Notes under the pieces: generated by a model | What the model saw: only the letters and a program-made list of their open reading frames with translations | What the model was told of the DNA's origin: nothing | The model's database searches: none | Made by a program: the position numbers and the translations under genes | From: an uncultured Collinsella sp. | GTDB taxonomy: Bacteria; Actinomycetota; Coriobacteriia; Coriobacteriales; Coriobacteriaceae | Length of the DNA stretch: 49,289 bases | Assembly: GCA_902491915.1 (NCBI GenBank) | Contig: CABUJL010000002.1 | Location: forward strand, 1 to 49,289 | Direction: 5' to 3' | Part shown: positions 1 through 7,806 of the stretch, in pieces | Layout of the letters: each line of letters starts with the position of its first letter | Numbering within the stretch: the stretch's first letter is position 1

Positions 1-1
1 C

Positions 2-664
2 AAGTACCTCAAGACCACGGTGAGCTCCAACTTTGGCAATGTGCTGTCCGTGACCGTCGCGAGCCTGTTCTTGCCGTTTTTGCCCATGAGCGCCCTGCAG
101 CTGGTACTGCTGTCGCTGGTCTACGAGATCGTGTGCATCGCACTGCCGTGGGACACCGTCGATGACGCCTGGACTGCCCGCCCGCGTGCCTGGGACGCCG
201 CATCCATCAAGGGCTTTATGCTCGAGCTGGGCCCCGTGAGCTCGCTGTTTGACATCGTGACCTTCGCCGCGCTCTTCTTTGTCGTGTGCCCCGCCGCCGT
301 GGACGCAAGCTGGTCCGAGCTTGCCGCCGCGGGCGACGTCGCGGGTATGACGACCTTTGCTGCGCTCTTCCAGAGCGGCTGGTTTGTCGAGTCCATGTGG
401 TCGCAGACACTCGTGGTCCACATGTTGCGCTCCCCGCATCTGCCGAGCCCGCGCGACCACGCCGCGCCCGCATTGTGCGTTCTTACCGTGCTGGGCCTGG
501 CGCTCGTCACTTGGCTGCCGGCAAGCCCCATCGCCGATGTGCTCGGCCTCATGCCGCTGCCCACGAGCTTTTTTGGGCTGCTCATTGGCATCGTTACCGC
601 CTATATCGCGCTCACCCAGCTGGCAAAGTGCCGCTACATTGCCCGCCACGGCGAGCTGCTGTAG
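2..664 (+). CDS. mgtA: Magnesium-translocating P-type ATPase, C-terminal part (partial at window edge)
   Basis: This is the last ~220 residues of a P3B-type ATPase that imports Mg2+ across the cytoplasmic membrane at the cost of ATP. The reading frame is open from base 2, so the ATPase head, phosphorylation site and first membrane helices lie outside the window. What is visible is the conserved membrane end: KYLKTTVSSNFGNVLSV, then helices with FLPFLPM and a DTVDDAW segment, followed by LGPVSSLFDIVTF, all close to the MgtA/MgtB C-terminal region. An internal GTG at position 20 is not the real start. The frame ends at TAG (662-664). No terminator is obvious; a CTGCC-rich tract and an inverted repeat follow. 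MgtA genes are usually induced by Mg2+ limitation, but the promoter is not visible here. The family call is firm; MgtA rather than MgtB is a convention. Confidence 0.93.
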   Translation, partial: KYLKTTVSSNFGNVLSVTVASLFLPFLPMSALQLVLLSLVYEIVCIALPWDTVDDAWTARPRAWDAASIKGFMLELGPVSSLFDIVTFAALFFVVCPAAVDASWSELAAAGDVAGMTTFAALFQSGWFVESMWSQTLVVHMLRSPHLPSPRDHAAPALCVLTVLGLALVTWLPASPIADVLGLMPLPTSFFGLLIGIVTAYIALTQLAKCRYIARHGELL

Positions 665-683
665 CAAGTAGACGGAAAACACC

Positions 684-752
684 CTGCCAGCTGCCGTTGC
701 CACTACCACAGCTGCCAACGCCGCTGCCGCTGCCTCTGCCGCCGCCGCAGTC
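684..752. repeat. CTGCCG-rich low-complexity tract
   Basis: An imperfect run of CTGCC and GCCGCC units follows the mgtA stop codon. It is short and degenerate and belongs to no convincing ORF. It may be slippage-prone sequence; no function is evident. Confidence 0.5.
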
Positions 753-765
753 TATCCCCCCAGCA

Positions 766-830
766 GTTGCGGTGAAATAGTTCCTGTTTAAAGCCCCGTG
801 ACTTTAATTTAGGGACTATTCCACCGCAAC
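766..830. repeat. Inverted repeat with GTTGCGGTGgAATAGTyCC arms
   Basis: The left arm (766-784) and right arm (812-830) are 19 bases long and pair with two mismatches around a 27-base spacer. The element lies between mgtA and the 3' end of the minus-strand LuxR gene, 16 bases beyond that gene's stop codon. It could act as a transcript end for either gene but has no U-tract. I read it as a REP-like dispersed palindrome. Confidence 0.7.
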
Positions 831-845
831 TTATTGGGAGGTTAG

Positions 846-2390
846 CTAGTCCTTGGGTGTCCAGGACCAGAAGAAGTTGATAAGGGCCACACGCGAGGCG
901 GTACCGGCCTTTTTGTTGATCGAGGAAATGTGGCGATAGAGCGTGGAGCGCGAAAGAAAGAGCGTTGTGGCGATGTCCTGAACGCTCTGGTCCGAAACGA
1001 CCAAGACCTCAAGAATATCGCGCTCGCGCTCTGTAAGCCCAAAGGTGGCGACGAAGGCATCAAGGCGTTCATCGGACGTGAGCTCCGCTGCCTCCACGGG
1101 CTCGGGGTCGGAGCATGTGGGCGCAAGATCCCCACCAAGATCGTCGGTGGCAAGCGGCAGTCCGTCCCGCATCGCGGCATCATCGGCCCGTTGCCCCAAC
1201 TGCCCCAGCAGCGTAATCGCAATGCCCACAAACATCACGAGCGCCGCACCGACCGCAGCCAGCACATTTTGACTCGAGATAATCGCCACTGCCGGCGCCG
1301 TCACGAACATCGAGCACACGTTGTTGACGACGCGACCCATGCACGGCCAAAAATATGACCAGCGCGCACAGAGCGAGACGGCGGCATATTTTGTGGTAAA
1401 GAACACCACGAAAAAGCCCAAGCCCAGATAAAAGATGATCGTGGCAGCAAGCTCGTTGCCGCCATTGCCATCGACGATGAGCACAAAGAACGAAAGCGTG
1501 GACAGTATGGCGGCACATGTCATGCCGATATTCATATACGAGCGGCCGTGCAGGTCAAATAGTGCGCCAGCGACCAACGAGCTCACGACAAGCAGCAGGC
1601 GCGGCCAATCGCCCAAATCGACGGCTCCGACAGCATGCAGGGTCGTGAAGCCCGCGTTGAGAGCGGCGAATACGCTGGAAAGATACGCCGTCGCCACGGT
1701 CAGGCGAACTACGGCGCGACGGAATGCCGCCTTTGCCTCGGGATCGTCATGCCACTTGGCGCCATATTCCAGAGCATCTACCGAAAGCCCGGCAGCACTG
1801 GGTTCAAAGTTGGGATCGGACTCGTCGCGCAGCTTGGCGCGTCGGGCACCGTGGAGCAACGCCACCTGCGCGATCGCACAGACGACCAGAACAGCCTGCT
1901 GAGGAATGCCGACAGGCACCACCATGTGGTTGAGAACCTGCACCAGAACGCCCATGGCGTAAGAAAGTGCGGCGGCGCGCGCCAAGCAGGGCGTTCGCGC
2001 AAAGCGCCTCGCAAAATTTGCATGAGCAGTCGATCCGCAGTAGCCCAGCGCGCAGCACGCCACCAAACCGCCGGTAATTACCACCTCAACCTGAACCGCC
2101 ATAATCAACAGCAGCAATGCCGCCACCAGCAAAACGCCCGTGACGTCACTCGTCGCGTCAATGGCATGGGGACGGCGATAGTACAGAATGGGACGCACAA
2201 AAAAGCCAATCACGCTCGCGCCGATGACAAGGCTCTCATAAATAACGACCTCGTTCGGAGACACGAACTCGGCCATGCGCACATCAAAAAGATACTCGCA
2301 CGCCAAAAACGTGAAGAAGAACAGCGCCAGGCATATAATCTCCCGAATGCCCCGACGCAAATATGCGGTTGTGTCTCCCATGCCCCTCAT
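846..2390 (-). CDS. LuxR-family transcriptional regulator with polytopic membrane N-domain
   Basis: A 514-residue protein with about twelve hydrophobic segments followed by a C-terminal LuxR/NarL-type helix-turn-helix (from about residue 452, beginning LTERERDILEVLVV, with recognition-helix sequence LSRSTLYRHISSINKK). The frame opens at a TTG (2411), but I place the start at ATG 2390, preceded by GGGGG at a suitable distance. Membrane-anchored LuxR regulators of this build are abundant in Coriobacteriia; the membrane part is presumed to sense a ligand and the HTH to bind DNA from the membrane. No phosphoacceptor receiver domain is present. The gene stands alone, with an inverted repeat beyond its 3' end. 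Target genes cannot be told from sequence. Confidence 0.85.
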   Translation of the reverse strand: MRGMGDTTAYLRRGIREIICLALFFFTFLACEYLFDVRMAEFVSPNEVVIYESLVIGASVIGFFVRPILYYRRPHAIDATSDVTGVLLVAALLLLIMAVQVEVVITGGLVACCALGYCGSTAHANFARRFARTPCLARAAALSYAMGVLVQVLNHMVVPVGIPQQAVLVVCAIAQVALLHGARRAKLRDESDPNFEPSAAGLSVDALEYGAKWHDDPEAKAAFRRAVVRLTVATAYLSSVFAALNAGFTTLHAVGAVDLGDWPRLLLVVSSLVAGALFDLHGRSYMNIGMTCAAILSTLSFFVLIVDGNGGNELAATIIFYLGLGFFVVFFTTKYAAVSLCARWSYFWPCMGRVVNNVCSMFVTAPAVAIISSQNVLAAVGAALVMFVGIAITLLGQLGQRADDAAMRDGLPLATDDLGGDLAPTCSDPEPVEAAELTSDERLDAFVATFGLTERERDILEVLVVSDQSVQDIATTLFLSRSTLYRHISSINKKAGTASRVALINFFWSWTPKD

Positions 2391-2575
2391 TGTTAACCCC
2401 CGGCCGCTCAATTGTCTGGAATTCTATTTTAATAAAGAACCAATCTCGATATCAGAGTCAGACTCGAAATGCTGCTAATTCGGCCCCAGTCGTCCACATC
2501 ACGCCGCGATTTTGAGCCGCATGGACCAGAAGGGACGCGCGCGATCTCTAGCTCGGCCAGGAGTGTCTCCAACTA

Positions 2576-2606
2576 CCACTCATTTAAGTACGTCCCCAAT
2601 GAGTGG
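2576..2606. repeat. GGGGAC-loop palindrome, copy 1
   Basis: Perfect 9-bp arms CCACTCATT / AATGAGTGG enclose TAAGTACGTCCCC; read on the minus strand the loop is GGGGACGTACTTA. It shares this loop with copies at 22807, 31316 and 34825 but has different outer arm bases that still pair. Confidence 0.8.
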
Positions 2607-2624
2607 CCGAAGAGTGTCCCCCGC

Positions 2625-2659
2625 GACTAGTCGTTTAAGTACGTCCCCAATGACTAGTC
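2625..2659. repeat. GGGGAC-loop palindrome, copy 2
   Basis: Arms GACTAGTCgTT / AATgACTAGTC (one mismatch) enclose the same TAAGTACGTCCCC loop. It lies 18 bases from copy 1 in the same orientation, forming a tandem pair as in bipartite REP elements. Confidence 0.8.
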
Positions 2660-2777
2660 AAAAATGGGCCATGTGTCCCAGTTGTGGAGACTCCTTGAGC
2701 CGTCTGGGTATCGCGAAGGATCACGCACTCCCCCATCATCAAAAGTGACACACGCTACCTGTTGATGGGAGGCAGCC

Positions 2778-3515
2778 ATGGGCTTCTTTGACAAGATGTT
2801 CGAGAAGAAAGAGTGCGCGATTTGCGGTACCGAGCTGGGACTTCTAGGTAAGACAAAAATCAATGAAGGCTACCTGTGCAAAGAGTGCGCCGGCAAGCTC
2901 TCCCCCTACTTTCACGGCTATCGCTCCAGCACCGCGGACGATATCCGTGAGCAACTCGCCTACCGCGAGGCCAACGCCGAGCGCCTGTCTTCGTTCAACC
3001 CCACGCGCACGCTTTCTGCCGGGCGCACCAATATTATGCTCGATGAGGACGCGGGCCTGCTGATCATCACTTCGCAGAGCCGCTGGCGCGACGCCAATCC
3101 CGACATCATCGAGTTCTCGCAGGTACTCGGCTGCGATATGGATATCGACGAGCAGCGCACCGAGATCTATCGCGAGACCAAGGACGGCGAGCGCGAGAGC
3201 TACGACCCGCCGCATTACGACCTGGATTACGACTTTAACCTGACCATTCACGTCAACACGCCGTACTTCACCGAGATCAACCTGCGCGTGAACGACTCCA
3301 CCATCGATCAGCGCGGCTCCATCGAATATCGCGAGGCCAAGCGCCAGGCAACTGAAGTCCGCGATGCGCTGGTGCAGCTGCGCCAGGAGACGCGCGACAG
3401 CGTCGTGGCCGCCAAGGCCCCCAAGACCGCGGTGACCTGCCCCTTCTGCGGAGCCACCACCATTCCCGATGCCAGTGGGCGCTGCGAATACTGCGGCGGC
3501 GCCATCGGCGCATAG
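2778..3515 (+). CDS. DUF4428-type zinc-binding protein with C-terminal zinc ribbon
   Basis: A 245-residue soluble protein. The N-terminus has a treble-clef-like site (C13-x2-C16 and C34-x2-C37) as in DUF4428 proteins. The middle (about 60-190) looks like a beta-rich membrane- or lipid-associated (bPH-like) module, which is inference from its pattern. The C-terminus carries a second zinc site (C221, C224, C236, C239; CPFCG...CEYCGG). The start is ATG 2778 behind GGGAGG. It is the first gene of a same-strand cluster with a TFIIB-type zinc-ribbon protein 24 bases downstream and an SPFH protein after that. The context suggests a membrane-stress or membrane-scaffold role; no enzymatic motif is seen. 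Confidence 0.8.
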   Translation: MGFFDKMFEKKECAICGTELGLLGKTKINEGYLCKECAGKLSPYFHGYRSSTADDIREQLAYREANAERLSSFNPTRTLSAGRTNIMLDEDAGLLIITSQSRWRDANPDIIEFSQVLGCDMDIDEQRTEIYRETKDGERESYDPPHYDLDYDFNLTIHVNTPYFTEINLRVNDSTIDQRGSIEYREAKRQATEVRDALVQLRQETRDSVVAAKAPKTAVTCPFCGATTIPDASGRCEYCGGAIGA

Positions 3516-3539
3516 CCTCCGGCAGCGAAAGGACCGATC

Positions 3540-4862
3540 ATGGCCTTCGAGAGCGTCAACTATCAGTGCCCCGCGTGCGGCGGCCCCCTTCACTTTGCCA
3601 GTGCCGAGCAAAAGCTCGTCTGCGACTACTGCGATTCTCGTTTTGAAGTCGAAGAAGTCGAGGCCCTCTATCGCGAGCGCCAGGACAAGGCAGATGCCAA
3701 AGCCGATGCAGCAGCCGCAACGCCCAAGCCTGCTGTCGACGATGCCGTGCAGGAGCTGGCCCAAAACGCCGGCTACATCTGCTCGTCGTGCGGCGCCGAG
3801 CTCGTGTCCGACGGCACCGTCGCCGTCACCACCTGCCCGTACTGCGGCAACTCCGCCGTGGCGCCCGGCCAGCTCTCTGGCGACTTCTCGCCCGACCTGG
3901 TAATTCCGTTTAAGCTCGGGCGCGATGACGTCACGGCCGCACTCAAGGAACACTACAAGGGCAAGATCTTGCTGCCCAAGAGCTTTGTCACCGGCAACCA
4001 TATCGACGAGGTCCAAGGTGTCTACGTGCCGTTTTGGCTCTACGGCGCCCGCGTTGACGGCGAAGTGTACTTTGACGCGACCAACGAGACCGTGACCGAG
4101 GAATCCGACCGCACCGTCACGACCACCGACCACTACGATGCCTATCGCAAGGGCAATATCTCGTTTAAGCGCGTGCCCGTCGACGGATCATCCAAGATGC
4201 CCGACGGCCACATGGACGCCATCGAGCCGTTTGACTACGACGCACTGCGTCCGTTCTCGGTCGCATATATGCCCGGCTACATCGCCAACCGTTACGACGA
4301 GGACTGCGAGACCTGCAAGGCGCGCGCCGAGCGCCGCATGGAAGAAAGCACGGTCTCGGCCCTGCGCGAGACCGTCGTCGACGAATACGACGATGCCACG
4401 GTCGAAAGCAAGCAGCTCGACTACACCTGGGAAGACAGCGACTACGCCCTGTTCCCCGTCTGGATGCTCTCCACCTCGTGGAACGGCAAGAGCTACCTGT
4501 TTGCCATGAACGGCCAGACCGGCCGCTTGGTCGGCGAGCTCCCCTGCTCCAAGCCCAAGCTCGCCATCGCCTCGGTGCTGTTCTTTGTGATCGGATTTAT
4601 CCTCTCCCAGATTCTCTTTATGGGTGAGAACGCCTTCGATCCGGATTACCTCACCTTTGATATCGAGGGCATCCTCATCAACATCATCGCGCCGCTGATC
4701 ATCGTGATTATCGGAGACGTGCTACTGGTAGGCCAGCTCAAGACGGCCAACGAAGCAACCCATGCCGATGAGTATTGTGGCGAGCTCGACCTGACCGAGA
4801 AGCACGACACCTTCAGGCACACCGAGACCACCGTTGTCATGAAAGACGACAAGGACGACTAA
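3540..4862 (+). CDS. TFIIB-type zinc-ribbon membrane protein (YdjG-like)
   Basis: A 440-residue protein with two N-terminal zinc ribbons (C10/C13/C28/C31, and a second around residues 80-103, CSSCG...CPYCG). A large soluble region follows, then two hydrophobic segments (about 340-400) and a short acidic tail. This is the build of Bacillus subtilis YdjG, which works with YdjH and YdjI to recruit the phage-shock protein PspA to the membrane. Here the gene is flanked by a DUF4428 protein and an SPFH/zinc-ribbon protein, but no pspA is in the window. ATG 3540 follows GAAAGGACCGATC. The name by homology is reasonable; the function here is inference. Confidence 0.8.
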   Translation: MAFESVNYQCPACGGPLHFASAEQKLVCDYCDSRFEVEEVEALYRERQDKADAKADAAAATPKPAVDDAVQELAQNAGYICSSCGAELVSDGTVAVTTCPYCGNSAVAPGQLSGDFSPDLVIPFKLGRDDVTAALKEHYKGKILLPKSFVTGNHIDEVQGVYVPFWLYGARVDGEVYFDATNETVTEESDRTVTTTDHYDAYRKGNISFKRVPVDGSSKMPDGHMDAIEPFDYDALRPFSVAYMPGYIANRYDEDCETCKARAERRMEESTVSALRETVVDEYDDATVESKQLDYTWEDSDYALFPVWMLSTSWNGKSYLFAMNGQTGRLVGELPCSKPKLAIASVLFFVIGFILSQILFMGENAFDPDYLTFDIEGILINIIAPLIIVIIGDVLLVGQLKTANEATHADEYCGELDLTEKHDTFRHTETTVVMKDDKDD

Positions 4863-4910
4863 GCAATCCAACCAATACCACCCGGCCTTTGACGAGAAAG
4901 GAAGATCACC

Positions 4911-6152
4911 ATGGGACTCTTGAAAGCTGGATTGGGAGCTGCCGGCGGCGTCATGGCCGACCAGTGGAAGGAATTTATCTACTGCGAATCGATGCCTGCT
5001 GACGTCTTGGCCTGCAAGGGCAGCAAGCGCACCGGCGGCCGCAGCTCCAACACGCGCGGCGAGGACAACGTCATCTCCAACGGCTCGGTCATCGCCGTCA
5101 ACGACGGCCAGGGCATGCTCGTGGTGCAAAACGGCAAGATCATCGAAGTCGCGCTGGAGCCCGGTGAGTTCGTCTTCGATACCGGCAGCGAGCCGAGCGT
5201 CTTTAGCGGCAACCTGGGCGATTCCATCAAGGAGACCTTCGCCAATATCGGCAGCCGCTTTACCTTTGGCGGCGACGCGGGCAAGGACCAGCGCGTCTAC
5301 TTCATCAACACCAAGGAGATCATCGGCAACAAGTACGGCACCGCCTCGCCCGTGCCCTTCCGCGTGGTCGATAACAACATTGGCCTGGACGTCGACATCT
5401 CCGTGCGCTGCAACGGCGAGTATTCGTACCGCATCACCAACCCGCTGCTGTTCTACACCAACGTATGCGGCAACGTGACCGATAGCTACACGCGCGACAA
5501 GATCGACAGCCAGCTTAAGTCCGAGCTGCTCACCGCCCTGCAGCCCGCCTTTGCCAAGATCTCGGAGATGGGCATCCGCTACAGCGCCATCCCCGGCCAC
5601 ACCACCGAGCTCGCCCGCGCGCTCAACGAGGTCCTCTCGGCCGACTGGCGTGACCTGCGCGGCGTCGAGATCGTGAGCTTTGGCGTCAACTCCATCGCCG
5701 CCTCGCAAGAGGACGAGCAGATGATCAAGGACCTGCAGAAGGCCGCGGTCATGCGCGATCCCACCATGGCAGCCGCCAACATCGCCAGCGCCCAGAGCGA
5801 CGCAATGCGCGCAGCAGCCGCCAACCCCAACGGCGCGATGGCAGGCTTTATGGGCATGGGCATGGCAGGTGGCATGGGCGGCATGAACGCCAGCCAGCTG
5901 TTCGCCGCCGGCCAGGCACAGCAGCAGGCCGCCCCGCAGCCGGCTCCGGCTCCCGCCCCCGCACCGGCTCCCGCCGCCGCACCTGCGGCCGGCACGTGGA
6001 CCTGCAGCTGCGGCGCCACCAACACCGGCAAGTTCTGCTCCGAGTGCGGCAGCCCCGCGCCCGCCCCGGCACCGGCCAAGTGGTTCTGCCCCAACTGCGG
6101 TAGCGAAAACGGCGGCAAGTTCTGCAGCAACTGTGGAACGCCCAGGCCCTAG
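4911..6152 (+). CDS. SPFH-domain protein with C-terminal double zinc ribbon (YdjI-like)
   Basis: A 413-residue protein. Residues ~25-290 form an SPFH/band-7-like domain of the YdjI ('virion core protein') type. A Met/Gly-rich stretch and an Ala-Pro linker follow, then two zinc ribbons at the end (CSCGATNTGKFCSECG and CPNCGSENGGKFCSNCG). SPFH proteins form membrane-associated oligomers that organise membrane domains; in Bacillus, YdjI partners YdjG and PspA. ATG 4911 has GAAAGGAAG upstream. It follows the YdjG-like gene by 48 bases, so co-transcription is likely. The Ala-Pro linker is low complexity and probably flexible. Confidence 0.85.
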   Translation: MGLLKAGLGAAGGVMADQWKEFIYCESMPADVLACKGSKRTGGRSSNTRGEDNVISNGSVIAVNDGQGMLVVQNGKIIEVALEPGEFVFDTGSEPSVFSGNLGDSIKETFANIGSRFTFGGDAGKDQRVYFINTKEIIGNKYGTASPVPFRVVDNNIGLDVDISVRCNGEYSYRITNPLLFYTNVCGNVTDSYTRDKIDSQLKSELLTALQPAFAKISEMGIRYSAIPGHTTELARALNEVLSADWRDLRGVEIVSFGVNSIAASQEDEQMIKDLQKAAVMRDPTMAAANIASAQSDAMRAAAANPNGAMAGFMGMGMAGGMGGMNASQLFAAGQAQQQAAPQPAPAPAPAPAPAAAPAAGTWTCSCGATNTGKFCSECGSPAPAPAPAKWFCPNCGSENGGKFCSNCGTPRP

Positions 6153-6171
6153 CGCCTCTATCTGGTAATTG

Positions 6172-6193
6172 GCGGGGGATCCGCCACCCCCGC
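6172..6193 (+). terminator. Possible weak terminator after the SPFH gene
   Basis: GCGGGGG / CCCCCGC, a 7-bp stem with an 8-base loop, followed by ATTTGCTTCT. There is no strong U-tract, so termination may be partial. Confidence 0.4.
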
Positions 6194-6232
6194 ATTTGCT
6201 TCTATGGGTTTCGTTCGATGAAGGAGGACACC

Positions 6233-7075
6233 ATGAAGACAACGTTCAAAAAGTCCGTACTCGCATTTCTGACATGCGTCCTGGCGCTCGCCTTTGCCCT
6301 GACGGGCTGCAGCGGCGGGGGCAAAGACCCCAAGGCCAACTTCGTCGGCAGCTGGGAACTCTCGGGTGGAACCTTGGAGGGCGAAGAGCTGACCGATGAG
6401 TACATGAAGATGCTCGAGGATTGGGGTGTCCACTGCGTCCTGATTCTCGATGAGGACGGCACAGGTGCCCTCGACCTGTTCCTTGAAGTCATGGACCTTA
6501 AATGGGAGGCAAAGGACGCCACCACCGTAACCATCACCGCCGAAGACGAGTCGCATGACATGAAGCTCAAGGACGGAAAACTCATCCTCGAAGAAGATGA
6601 CGGCAATCTTGTCTTTACCAAGTCCGACAAGGACCTGTCCGGTACGGTGAAGAAGGATCGCGAGGCGGCCGAGAAGGAAGAGGAGATCGATGAGGCCGTC
6701 GAAGACGACGATGTCCAGAGCGTCGAAATCTCCCCCGCCGTCACCGTCGCCGATGACGATCTGTGCACCATCACCATCACCGAGAAGTTCAAGGACGACT
6801 GGGGCGACATCGGCTTTGTCGTCAACATCACCAACAAGAGCGACAAGGACCTGACCTTCTACGCTCCTTCCGGCAAGACCAACGTCAACGGCACCATGAA
6901 GGAACCCTGGTTCTCGGCTCACCTGATGCCCGGCACCAACGCCACCGAGGAATTCACGTTCTCGAACGGCACACTCGATAGCCTTGACGACCTCGTCAAC
7001 ACGACCATCGGCATCGACGCCTACCTGACCGATTCCTACGAGGACGTCGCCTCTTACACCGCAACCATCGCGTAA
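6233..7075 (+). CDS. Predicted lipoprotein with acidic linker and C-terminal beta domain
   Basis: A 280-residue exported protein. The signal peptide ends in a lipobox ALTGC with Cys26 as the lipidated residue. Residues ~35-130 resemble a small beta domain with a repeated DEDGTG/EDESHD pattern. A Glu/Lys-rich charged linker follows (about 140-160), then a C-terminal domain with VVNITNKSDKDLTFYA, typical of DUF5067/DUF4352-like immunoglobulin folds found on lipoproteins. An earlier in-frame ATG exists at 6218, but GAAGGAGG sits just before ATG 6233, which I choose. It is 80 bases after the SPFH gene on the same strand, so it may be a surface arm of that cluster. Specific function unknown. Confidence 0.8.
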   Translation: MKTTFKKSVLAFLTCVLALAFALTGCSGGGKDPKANFVGSWELSGGTLEGEELTDEYMKMLEDWGVHCVLILDEDGTGALDLFLEVMDLKWEAKDATTVTITAEDESHDMKLKDGKLILEEDDGNLVFTKSDKDLSGTVKKDREAAEKEEEIDEAVEDDDVQSVEISPAVTVADDDLCTITITEKFKDDWGDIGFVVNITNKSDKDLTFYAPSGKTNVNGTMKEPWFSAHLMPGTNATEEFTFSNGTLDSLDDLVNTTIGIDAYLTDSYEDVASYTATIA

Positions 7076-7125
7076 CGGCACGTAACATCAGCCGCGGATT
7101 GGCGGACACATCCGCGCACATGTCA

Positions 7126-7160
7126 GGCGGGGCCGCAGGAGATAATCCTGCGGCCCCGCC
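7126..7160. terminator. Strong hairpin between convergent genes
   Basis: A perfect 15-bp GC-rich stem (7126-7140 / 7146-7160) with loop GATAA lies between the convergent lipoprotein and response-regulator genes. Only a short T-run follows on either side. It probably terminates both. Confidence 0.8.
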
Positions 7161-7185
7161 GCTTTATGCCGATGCGTAACGAACG

Positions 7186-7806
7186 CTAGCGCTCCATGTT
7201 GGGAACGATGCTGCCCTCCGTTACCGCGCGCACGGCCAAGCGCATGATGTTGTCGTAGCCGGTCTTATTGAGAATCTCCGAGATGCGGCGTTTGATGGTG
7301 CCCTCGCTCATAAACAGCTCGGCCGCGATCTCGCGGCGGCTTTTACCCTCGCAGGCAAGGCGCAAGATCGACAGCTCGACATCGTCGAGGGCCGCCGTGC
7401 CCGAGAAGATGCTCTCGGGCGGCTTGGGAAACGTGCAGTAACCCGCCAGCGTGGAGCGCATCACGGCGAATAGCTCGTCGATACCGACGTTCTTGTACAC
7501 AAAGCTGTCGACGCCCGCCTCGCGCGCCTGGTCCACAAAGGTGATTTCGGGCATACCCGTCATGATAATGACGCGGCACTCGGGCAGTTGTTCTTTAATG
7601 CGCGCCGCCGCCACGATGCCGTTGGAATCATGCTCGGTGCATACGTCCATCAGTATCATGTCCGGGCGCTCCTTGAGCGCGACACCCAAGGCCTCGGAAG
7701 CATCGGCAATGGCGGAAACAACGGTCATATCGGGCTGGTCGCCAACGGAGCGCGCCAGGCTCTCGCGCAGGATGGCCTGGTCTTCGACTATAAGGACGCG
7801 GATCAT
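7186..7806 (-). CDS. NarL/LuxR-family response regulator
   Basis: A 206-residue cytoplasmic regulator. The receiver domain (1-120) has the acidic pair E8-D9, phosphoacceptor D54 (ILMDV), T83 and K105. The LuxR-type HTH (about 140-200) contains GKSRREIAAELFMSEGTIKR. It is the last gene of a three-gene minus-strand operon: its ATG overlaps the TGA of the upstream histidine kinase (ATGA), so the two are translationally coupled and are almost certainly cognate partners. No target operator can be assigned. The family call is secure. Confidence 0.93.
   Translation of the reverse strand: MIRVLIVEDQAILRESLARSVGDQPDMTVVSAIADASEALGVALKERPDMILMDVCTEHDSNGIVAAARIKEQLPECRVIIMTGMPEITFVDQAREAGVDSFVYKNVGIDELFAVMRSTLAGYCTFPKPPESIFSGTAALDDVELSILRLACEGKSRREIAAELFMSEGTIKRRISEILNKTGYDNIMRLAVRAVTEGSIVPNMER

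Larger units (their letters stand above)
2391..2777. other. 387-bp intergenic gap with palindromic repeats
   Basis: This divergent gap between the LuxR regulator and the zinc-ribbon cluster must hold promoters for both sides. The segment just upstream of the LuxR gene (2420-2480) is AT-richer than its surroundings. Two GGGGAC-loop palindromes (listed separately) and partial relatives (GTGTCCCC, GTGTCTCC) occupy 2560-2660. No ORF here is convincing. Confidence 0.6.

Noticed and set aside
2844..4133. 429-aa minus-strand ORF antisense to the zinc-ribbon genes
   Set aside because: Gly/Val/Asp-rich shadow of two well-supported plus-strand genes; no domain, no ribosome binding site.
4722..6242. 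506-aa minus-strand ORF antisense to the SPFH gene
   Set aside because: Composition reflects the antisense of a GC-rich coding sequence; the opposite strand has clear SPFH and zinc-ribbon motifs.
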